Assembly: GCA_010692635.1 (NCBI GenBank)
Contig: JAAHGL010000036.1
Coordinates: 1-50,064 of the forward strand
DNA: 50,064 bases
Origin: Symploca sp. SIO2C1
GTDB taxonomy: Bacteria; Cyanobacteriota; Cyanobacteriia; Cyanobacteriales; Coleofasciculaceae
Reading direction: 5' to 3'
Shown: piece by piece, positions 44,620 to 50,064 of the stretch
Position numbering within the stretch: position 1 is the first letter of the stretch
How the letters are laid out: the number at the start of each line of letters is the position of its first letter
Program-made: the position numbers and the translations under genes
The notes under the pieces: model-generated
Told to the model about the DNA's origin: nothing
Database searches by the model: none
What the model saw: only the letters and a program-made list of their open reading frames with translations

Positions 44620-45336
44620 ATGAGAGATAGTACAGTTAAGCCAAAGCCTGTAGAAATTCGCGACTTGTTTGATCGCATTGCACCAATTTACGATCAACTG
44701 AACAATTGGTTAAGTCTTGGTCAACACCGGGTTTGGAAGCTGATGGCAGTAAAGTGGAGTGCTCCTAGACCTGGGCAGATCTATTTGGATGTATGCTGTG
44801 GTAGTGGTGACTTAGCCCAGTTACTGGCATCTCAAGTAGGAGCGACTGGTCAAGTTTATGGGATAGATTTTTCACCAGCTCAGTTAGCGATCGCTAAAGC
44901 TAAGGTAGCTCAGAAATATCCCCCTTTGCCAATTAGCTGGGTTGAGGCAGATGCCCTCAATTTACCTTTTGATGATAATTACTTTGATGGGGCAACTATG
45001 GGTTATGGACTCCGGAATGTCACGGATATCCCACTTTGCCTAAAGGAGTTATACCGCGTTCTTAAACCTGATGCTAAAGCCGCTATCTTGGACTTTCATC
45101 GCCCAACTCAATTCGCAATCGGCTCTTTTCAGCAGTGGTATCTGGAAAATCTTGTTGTCCCCTGTGCTAGGAACTTTGGATTAAAAGAAGAATATGCCTA
45201 TATTATCCCTAGTTTAGAGCGCTTTCCGACAGGGTTAGAACAAGTAGAATTAGCTCGTGAAGCTGGGTTTGCTAGTGCCACTCACTATCCAATTGCCGCT
45301 GGTATGATGGGGGTCTTGGTTTTGAGTAAAGCTTAG
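44620..45336 (+). CDS. menG: demethyl(mena/phyllo)quinone methyltransferase
   Basis: The UbiE/MenG-family methyltransferase that performs the last step of phylloquinone synthesis, methylating 2-phytyl-1,4-naphthoquinone. From ATG 44620 (238 aa): VEIRDLFDRIAPIYDQLNNWLSLG, SAM motif DVCCGSGDLAQLL, VYGIDFSPAQL, then ALNLPFDDNYFDGATMGYGLRNV and LDFHRP, all as in the family. TTG 44608 would add four residues. Phylloquinone serves photosystem I, which fits a cyanobacterium. No other men genes are adjacent. Confidence 0.92.
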   Translation: MRDSTVKPKPVEIRDLFDRIAPIYDQLNNWLSLGQHRVWKLMAVKWSAPRPGQIYLDVCCGSGDLAQLLASQVGATGQVYGIDFSPAQLAIAKAKVAQKYPPLPISWVEADALNLPFDDNYFDGATMGYGLRNVTDIPLCLKELYRVLKPDAKAAILDFHRPTQFAIGSFQQWYLENLVVPCARNFGLKEEYAYIIPSLERFPTGLEQVELAREAGFASATHYPIAAGMMGVLVLSKA

Positions 45337-45424
45337 AGGAGGCAGCTCCCCGTCTCCATGTCTCCTTCAGATTAGAGGACTATCGAAAGAGCGATAATAG
45401 ATATCGATAGAATAATATACTACT

Positions 45425-45742
45425 ATGACTCAACTGCAATCTTATACTAGTCGCCGCCGTGGTAGACTCTTCCCAGACTACATCATACCTCCAGAAGAGT
45501 TGGCAAAACGCAAATCCGAAAGAGAAGCTCGAGGTAAGCGCTGTCGTGCAGTTTTGGAGCGAGTCCGTCCTCATTTGATAGAAACTCATTACAACTGGTT
45601 TATCATCATCGAACCTAACAGTGGTGATTATTTCCTTGATCCTGATGAACAAGTTGCTATGCAAAAAGCTCGTCAGAAGTACCCTAAAGGTTGGATGGTC
45701 ATTTTCCGTCTTAATAAAACAGGAACCTGTGGCAAGATATGA
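45425..45742 (+). CDS. hypothetical protein, 105 aa
   Basis: The N-terminus is basic (SRRRGRLFPDYIIP), followed by a charged helix (EELAKRKSEREARGKRCRAVLERV). The C-terminal half looks like a small alpha/beta domain: YNWFIIIEPNSGDYFLDPDEQVAMQKARQ and MVIFRLNKTGTCG. I have the impression of a family common in cyanobacteria next to Uma2 or PIN genes, perhaps an antitoxin-like partner, but this is not proven. ATG 45425 has no strong ribosome binding site. A Uma2 gene lies 365 bp downstream. Confidence 0.65.
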   Translation: MTQLQSYTSRRRGRLFPDYIIPPEELAKRKSEREARGKRCRAVLERVRPHLIETHYNWFIIIEPNSGDYFLDPDEQVAMQKARQKYPKGWMVIFRLNKTGTCGKI

Positions 45743-45999
45743 TTACAGGTAGATAGCGAAGTATCCTCTCAAATCATTAGTTTTCCTCTGTTTCCCTATC
45801 TCCCTATCTCCCCATCTCTCCACCCTTTTTTTCGCTCACCCTGGGGTAAGTGATATTAAATTTTATGTAGCGTAGCTACGTAATTCCTGACTAAGCTAAA
45901 ACCAATGAGGCGAAAGTAGAGTTAGTTATGATTTGAAGTAACAGCTCTCCTGGCTTTGTCAGGAAAATGTATTTTTTGATACAAAATGCAGAATGTGAG

Positions 46000-46109
46000 T
46001 TACAGCACTTTGCAGCTTAATGAGGTACATCTTACTTCTGCCTTCTGCCTTCTGCCTCCTGCCTTCAAGCGACAAATTCTGTACTTCACTTAGATGAAAA
46101 CCGCTGTAT
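46000..46109. mobile_element. short inverted-repeat element, family D (copy 2)
   Basis: 110 bp with imperfect 29-bp ends: TTACAGCACTTTGCAG..GAGGTAC (46000-46028) and GTACTTCAC..CCGCTGTAT (46081-46109). Same size and end motifs as 4238-4346, but the interior is a TTCTGCC heptamer array. The last two bases are the AT of the start codon of the next gene. In the rest of the gap (45743-45999) only a CTCCCTAT/CTCCCCAT array (45795-45825) is notable. Confidence 0.6.
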
Positions 46110-46911
46110 GACATCTCCAACTCGTTTGCCTACTCAGTCTCAACCACCTCTCCCTCCCAGGCAGACACTGCCAACGATGTATGATTTACCCAGCGAAAAT
46201 CCGGAGGAACCTGGTTTGCCAGACGAGTTTCACTTTTTACAACCCCAGCTGCTCTACCTAACTTTTCAACCAACTACCTGGAGTTCTGAACTCGTTTACG
46301 CTGCTGCGGATCTCAACTTGTACTATGACCTAACCAATCCTTTATGGTATAAACGTCCTGATTGGTTTGGTGTAGTTGGAGTTCCTCGTCTATATGAGGG
46401 TCAAGATCTACGTTTAAGTTATGTCACCTGGCAAGAAAGAGCTAACCCTTTTGTGGTAGTTGAGCTATTGTCACCTGGTACTGAAGAAGAAGATTTAGGT
46501 AAAACAACCAGGGAAGTTAAACAGCCACCTACTAAGTGGGAAGTTTATGAAAAAATTCTGCGGATTCCCTACTATGTAATCTTTAGTCGCTATACAAATC
46601 AAATCCAAACCTTTCAACTAGTAGGTAGTCGCTATCAATCAATCAACCTGACAAATGGAGCGATACCGATGCCAGATTTAGGATTAAGTCTGGGTTTGTG
46701 GGAAGGCTCATTTCGAGGGATTAAAAGGCTATGGTTACGATGGATGACTCTTGAAGGAGAGTTAATTCCTCTTCCGAGTGAAGTAGCTACAATAGCGCAG
46801 AAACGAGCTGCCGATGCTAAACAAGAAGCTGCCGATGCTCAACTCAGAGCAAAACAATTAGCAGAGCGATTGCGGGAGTTGGGAGTGAATCCAGATGAGA
46901 TAGGGTGTTAG
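46108..46911 (+). CDS. Uma2-family endonuclease-like protein
   Basis: 267 aa, a second Uma2/DUF820 protein: LPDEFHFLQPQLL, core Asp-like residue in KRPDWFGVVGVPRL, Glu in PFVVVELLSPGTEEEDLGKT with the following Lys, then KWEVYEKILRIPYYVIFSRY. A C-terminal coiled coil (about 228-262, AQKRAADAKQEAADAQ) follows, as in the longer Uma2 forms. Unlike the copy at 41 kb, the acidic and basic residues of the nuclease core look complete. The start ATG 46108 overlaps the end of a family D element; no ribosome binding site is visible. The stop codon falls in a GTGTTAG array (46906-46948). Confidence 0.85.
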   Translation: MTSPTRLPTQSQPPLPPRQTLPTMYDLPSENPEEPGLPDEFHFLQPQLLYLTFQPTTWSSELVYAAADLNLYYDLTNPLWYKRPDWFGVVGVPRLYEGQDLRLSYVTWQERANPFVVVELLSPGTEEEDLGKTTREVKQPPTKWEVYEKILRIPYYVIFSRYTNQIQTFQLVGSRYQSINLTNGAIPMPDLGLSLGLWEGSFRGIKRLWLRWMTLEGELIPLPSEVATIAQKRAADAKQEAADAQLRAKQLAERLRELGVNPDEIGC

Positions 46912-46984
46912 GTGTTAGGTATTAGGTGTTAGGTGTTAGGTTTTAGGTAGATTTAACTAAGTTCTGCCTCACCCGATTGCTATT

Positions 46985-48214
46985 TTGAATCTGTCTAACC
47001 TTTGGCTACTCGTTGTTCCTCCAGTAGCAGGGGCGGTTATTGGCTATTTCACCAATGACTTAGCTATCAAAATGCTGTTTCGCCCCTATAAACCTATTTA
47101 TATCGCTAAACGTCAGCTACCCTTAACGCCTGGTTTAATTCCCCGTAACCAGGAGCGCCTTGCTAAAAGAATTGCTGACACCATCATGGGTTCCTTACTG
47201 ACACCGACGGAGCTACAACGTCTAGCAAGGCGTTTACTGGCTCCGGAGCAGGTTCAAGGAGCAATTTTGTGGCTTTTAACCCTTGCACTCAATCAAGTCA
47301 GATTAGACAAGGAGCAGAAAACCGCCAAGATTCTTGCTGCTATTCTCAGAGATTTCTTGGGGGATTCATTACCTCGCATACTAAAAGTTTTAGCTCGTCG
47401 CGAGGATTTCTTGGAACCCCAACTCAACCAAATTTTTGACCAAATTTTACTGGAGTTTGAGCTTAATGAGCAACAAGCTAGAAATCTTTCTAACTGGATT
47501 CTACAGGTAGCCTTACCACCGGATGTCTTGCGACAGGTACTGATTGATCTGTTAACGGATCGTAACATTCAAATAATTGATGAAGGCTTTCGGGAGAAAA
47601 CCACTGGCACCTATTGGGTTGTAGCGAATCTATTTGGTTTAAGGAATGCGCTGACTCGCGTGCGAGCCTATTGCTTGGATGAGAAGGAAGCAACTAATGC
47701 TCGTTTGGAAGAGTTAATTATTTCCCTAGGAACTCGCGAGCACCTGCGGGAATGGTTACAGGAACTTTCACTACAAAATTTGCCTGTGCTAACTGTGCGG
47801 CAGCTACGTAAGACAATGGCTCATGCAGTTCGTAGCTACATTCAAGAGCGAGGTGGTGACTTACTTCAGGAATTTAGTCGCTCGGTTGATTGGGAAAGAG
47901 TTGCGGTACTAATCATTAACCGATTGCGGGAATCCGAGACGATGAATACATCCCTAGAGTTGATTAGCCAGGAACTAGCCTTGGTGTTGGAACGCTATCT
48001 GGAGGAAGACTTGGAAAGACTTGTAGCTCGGATAATTCCCATTTTATCGATCGATGAGGTAATTGTTGAACGGGTTAAAGCTACTTCACCACAGCAACTC
48101 GAGCTCTCAATTCAAGGGATCGTTAGAAATGAGTTACAAGCTATTGTTAATTTGGGCGGTATTTTGGGTTTTGTGATTGGAGTATTGCAGACGATTGTGT
48201 TGTTGTTGAAGTAG
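46985..48214 (+). CDS. DUF445-family membrane protein
   Basis: 409 aa with hydrophobic segments only at the ends: [26 protein letters not shown] at the N-terminus and [19 protein letters not shown] at the C-terminus. Long amphipathic helices lie between ([42 protein letters not shown]). The N-terminal [18 protein letters not shown] is the family signature of DUF445 (YheB-type). The role is unknown. The start is TTG 46985, since no ATG precedes the conserved N-terminus. The gap to the Uma2 gene holds a TTAGGTG tandem array. Confidence 0.85.
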   Translation: MNLSNLWLLVVPPVAGAVIGYFTNDLAIKMLFRPYKPIYIAKRQLPLTPGLIPRNQERLAKRIADTIMGSLLTPTELQRLARRLLAPEQVQGAILWLLTLALNQVRLDKEQKTAKILAAILRDFLGDSLPRILKVLARREDFLEPQLNQIFDQILLEFELNEQQARNLSNWILQVALPPDVLRQVLIDLLTDRNIQIIDEGFREKTTGTYWVVANLFGLRNALTRVRAYCLDEKEATNARLEELIISLGTREHLREWLQELSLQNLPVLTVRQLRKTMAHAVRSYIQERGGDLLQEFSRSVDWERVAVLIINRLRESETMNTSLELISQELALVLERYLEEDLERLVARIIPILSIDEVIVERVKATSPQQLELSIQGIVRNELQAIVNLGGILGFVIGVLQTIVLLLK

Positions 48215-48316
48215 AGAAGAGTAATGAATAATGAATAATTAATAATTAATAATTAATAATGATTGAATTACCTCTCGATATGGTCTCAGATTTTTTTTTC
48301 AATTGTAGAAGGATAG

Positions 48317-49225
48317 ATGACTGAATTTCAAATTCGCTTAGCTCAACTTTATGATGTAGAACCGATCTTGGCTTTCTGCCAAAATACCTGGGAACATCAA
48401 AAAGATTACATGCACTTAGTTTTAGATCAACGGATTAACAATCCTGAAAGGAAAATTTTTGTGGTTACTCTTGATGATATCCCTGTGGCGATGGAGCAAG
48501 TCGCTATTTTATCACAACAGGAGGCTTGGCGAGATTCTTTGAGAGTAGATAGTCGTTATCGAGGACGAGGTTTATCTAAATTACTAGATTCATATATAAA
48601 TAATTATTTATCTCAATTAAATATTTACATATCACGTTACTGTGTCTATTCTGACAATGAAATAATGTTGAAAATTATATCTCACCGAGGAGACAAAAAA
48701 GTAGGTAGTTATAGTCTGTTTAAGGCTGATACTATTGCTTCAAAAGACAACAAGTTAATTCAATTAGAGCTGAAAGATTTTGATTCTATTTGGTCTTTAA
48801 TTACTCAGGAAAGTTTATTAAACAACAGACAAGATTTTTACACCAGATTAATTACCACATGTCAAAAAATTACTCCTGAGTTATTAAAAGAATGTCTTCT
48901 TTTGGGGAAAGTTTTTGGATTAAGACAATATCAAAGCTTACGAGGTATCGCTATTCAAAGTTATTCGGAAGTTTCAGAAGAAGAGTTTTATCTTGGTTAT
49001 CTTCATGGAGAGCCAGCAATCTTGAGGGTGCTTCTGGGTGAATTATGTAAATTAGCCTATTCTTTAGGTAATTCAGTGGTTAGAGGTGTTTTTCCTTTGA
49101 ATGATATCTTTAGTGATGCTCTCTCCCAAGCTGCTTTTCAAAGAATACATCAAGCTGAAGCAGGAATATATCTTTCGAGAAACAAGACAACAGGGAGCAA
49201 GGAAGAAGTAATAAGTAACAAGTAA
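48317..49225 (+). CDS. GNAT-family acetyltransferase
   Basis: 302 aa. The first 150 residues show the GNAT fold: IRLAQLYDVEPILAFCQNTW, FVVTLDDIPVAMEQVAI, and the acetyl-CoA loop motif VDSRYRGRGLSKLLDSY. The C-terminal half (from about 155) is a second, weaker domain of unknown type (LELKDFDSIWSLI, LRQYQSLRGIAIQSY). Substrate is unknown. ATG 48317 follows GAAGGAT. The last residues (TTGSKEEVISNK) are encoded by the start of the GTAACAA array that follows, so the natural C-terminus may have been lost or extended. Confidence 0.75.
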   Translation: MTEFQIRLAQLYDVEPILAFCQNTWEHQKDYMHLVLDQRINNPERKIFVVTLDDIPVAMEQVAILSQQEAWRDSLRVDSRYRGRGLSKLLDSYINNYLSQLNIYISRYCVYSDNEIMLKIISHRGDKKVGSYSLFKADTIASKDNKLIQLELKDFDSIWSLITQESLLNNRQDFYTRLITTCQKITPELLKECLLLGKVFGLRQYQSLRGIAIQSYSEVSEEEFYLGYLHGEPAILRVLLGELCKLAYSLGNSVVRGVFPLNDIFSDALSQAAFQRIHQAEAGIYLSRNKTTGSKEEVISNK

Positions 49226-49312
49226 CAAGTAACAAGTAATAAGTAACAAGTGACGAGTAACAAGTAATAAGTAATAAGTAACAAGTGACGAGTAACGAGT
49301 AATGAGTAACAA
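49205..49312. repeat. STRR array, GTAACAA/GTAATAA/GTGACGA heptamers
   Basis: About 15 tandem variants of AGTAACA between the GNAT gene and the four-helix-bundle gene. It encodes the stop codon of the former (AACAAGTAA) and ends next to the stop of the latter. The same unit sits inside the family A elements. Confidence 0.9.
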
Positions 49313-49316
49313 GGAA

Positions 49317-49694
49317 TTATGGTGGGCTTTGAGCTTTTTGTTTGAGTGTATTGATGCTGGATATAAGTATGCGGATAATTGTATCTAGTTCAGACTGCAT
49401 TGCTGTAAACTTTTGTTTAGGGACTGTTCCAGAGTTGACCAGAATTTTGATCCAATACCTACACTCTGATGCTTCTTTCAGAGCAATGGAATATTTGGAG
49501 ATAAAGTCTTTGTGAGATTGGGCAAATTCAGCTTCGGCACAATTAGCACCTATACTGGTTCCAGCTCTAAGCAGTTGTTTTGAGAGTACTTTGCTTGCAT
49601 CATCAAAATGTTTTTTATTTAATTCCACGTAAGTTTTAACCACTCTAATTGCAAATAACTCAGTTCGTTCCTGAATGCTAATGTTGTCACCCAT
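49317..49694 (-). CDS. four-helix-bundle protein (S23/IVP family)
   Basis: 125 aa from ATG 49694: ERTELFAIRVVKTYVELNKK, KVLSKQLLRAGTSIGANCAEAEFAQSHKDFISKY, IALKEASECRYWIKILVNSG and a last helix. This is the 23S-rRNA-intervening-sequence-type or diversity-linked four-helix bundle. Its function is unclear; homologues occur alone, inside rRNA insertions and beside diversity-generating reverse transcriptases. The frame continues 51 codons upstream through repeat sequence, which is not taken as protein. A family A end (TA 49717-49718) lies 22 bp before the ATG. Confidence 0.85.
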   Translation of the reverse strand: MGDNISIQERTELFAIRVVKTYVELNKKHFDDASKVLSKQLLRAGTSIGANCAEAEFAQSHKDFISKYSIALKEASECRYWIKILVNSGTVPKQKFTAMQSELDTIIRILISSINTLKQKAQSPP

Positions 49695-49716
49695 CGCTCC
49701 CAATGCTACCAATAAG

Positions 49717-49762
49717 TAGGGCTTGCTGAATAAGTAATAAGTAACAAGTAATAAGTAACAAC
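49717..49762. repeat. solo end of a family A element with STRR
   Basis: TAGGGCTTGCTGAATAAGT followed by AATAAGT/AACAAGT heptamers, the same junction as the left end of the element at 2609. The opposite end is not seen within the window. Confidence 0.6.
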
Positions 49763-49977
49763 TCACCGTTCGCCCATTTGAAAATGAGTTAGAGAAATTG
49801 TCTACGAGGGAATGCGGATTCCAGGTTACGGTCAAGTCACTTGACAAATCATCTAAAATGTGGATTCAAAATTATATGCGATCGCTAAACCTAGAGTTGT
49901 TTTTGAAATCAGTAAAATACACTATATATAGCGTATAGCAATTTTTGCTAACCACTAGATAAAATGAGCAAACCGTG

Positions 49978-50064
49978 AGTTGTTACTCGTTACTTGTTAC
50001 TCGTTACTCGTTACTTGTTACTTGTTACTCGTTACTTGTTACTTGTTACTCGTTACTCGTTACA
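49978..50064. repeat. STRR array, GTTACTC/GTTACTT heptamers
   Basis: About 12 tandem units run to the right edge of the window, so the full length is unknown. They are the reverse complement of the AGTAACA units at 49205. The region 49848-49977 shows one HIP1-like site and no gene. Confidence 0.9.

Noticed and set aside
49205-49312. Possible CRISPR array in the regular repeats
   Set aside because: The units are 7 bp and contiguous, without spacers; these are STRR arrays. The same holds for all other tandem repeats in the window.
49317-49694. Diversity-generating retroelement accessory gene
   Set aside because: The four-helix-bundle protein alone is not enough; no reverse transcriptase or template repeat lies nearby.

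Overview
The window comes from a cyanobacterium. It carries apcD (allophycocyanin alpha-B), raf1 (RuBisCO accumulation factor), menG, a Trm1-type tRNA methyltransferase of cyanobacterial kind, two Uma2 nucleases and many HIP1 (GCGATCGC) sites. The repeat load points to a large-genome filamentous lineage: tandem heptanucleotides (STRR), several short inverted-repeat elements, CHAT-TPR proteins and a large phototaxis array. That placement is an inference. No rRNA, transposase, CRISPR array or conventional tRNA gene was seen.

Layout. 1-1.3 kb: two small genes with very strong ribosome binding sites, then a tRNA-like gene whose 3' part lies before its 5' part (629-710) inside a long inverted repeat (597-742), then a short mobile element. 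1.3-11 kb: larA, a cluster of short inverted-repeat elements, trm1, a Fur/PerR-type regulator with a secreted protein, a flavin monooxygenase, folC and a VanX-type dipeptidase. 11-17 kb: a secreted TPR-CHAT protease-like protein, DUF3531 and DUF3754. 17-29.5 kb: a minus-strand chemotaxis-type operon in the order pixG-pixH-pixI-pixJ-pixL-cheW. Its receptor has seven GAF domains, as in phototaxis receptors of filamentous cyanobacteria. 30-38.7 kb: a two-gene ABC-2 exporter, hypothetical proteins, apcD, rlmD, an RsbW-like anti-sigma kinase and DUF6439. 39-50 kb: trxA, fabG, a DUF433/PIN-like pair, Uma2 nucleases, a STAND NTPase remnant, raf1, a REC-GAF regulator, menG, DUF445, a GNAT protein and a four-helix-bundle protein.

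The genes are mostly housekeeping and signalling. In the pix-like operon, the receptor (PixJ) would sense light through its GAF domains and pass the signal via the CheW proteins to the hybrid kinase (PixL), which would phosphorylate PixG and PixH to steer type IV pili.

The unusual material lies mainly between genes. It comprises (i) the permuted tRNA-like locus; (ii) four families of short terminal-inverted-repeat elements, named A-D here, several of which end exactly at start or stop codons; (iii) one element nested in another, with an 8-bp target duplication and an empty-site copy elsewhere in the window; and (iv) repeat sequence read in frame inside folC, pixL and a hypothetical gene. Element family names are local to this annotation.
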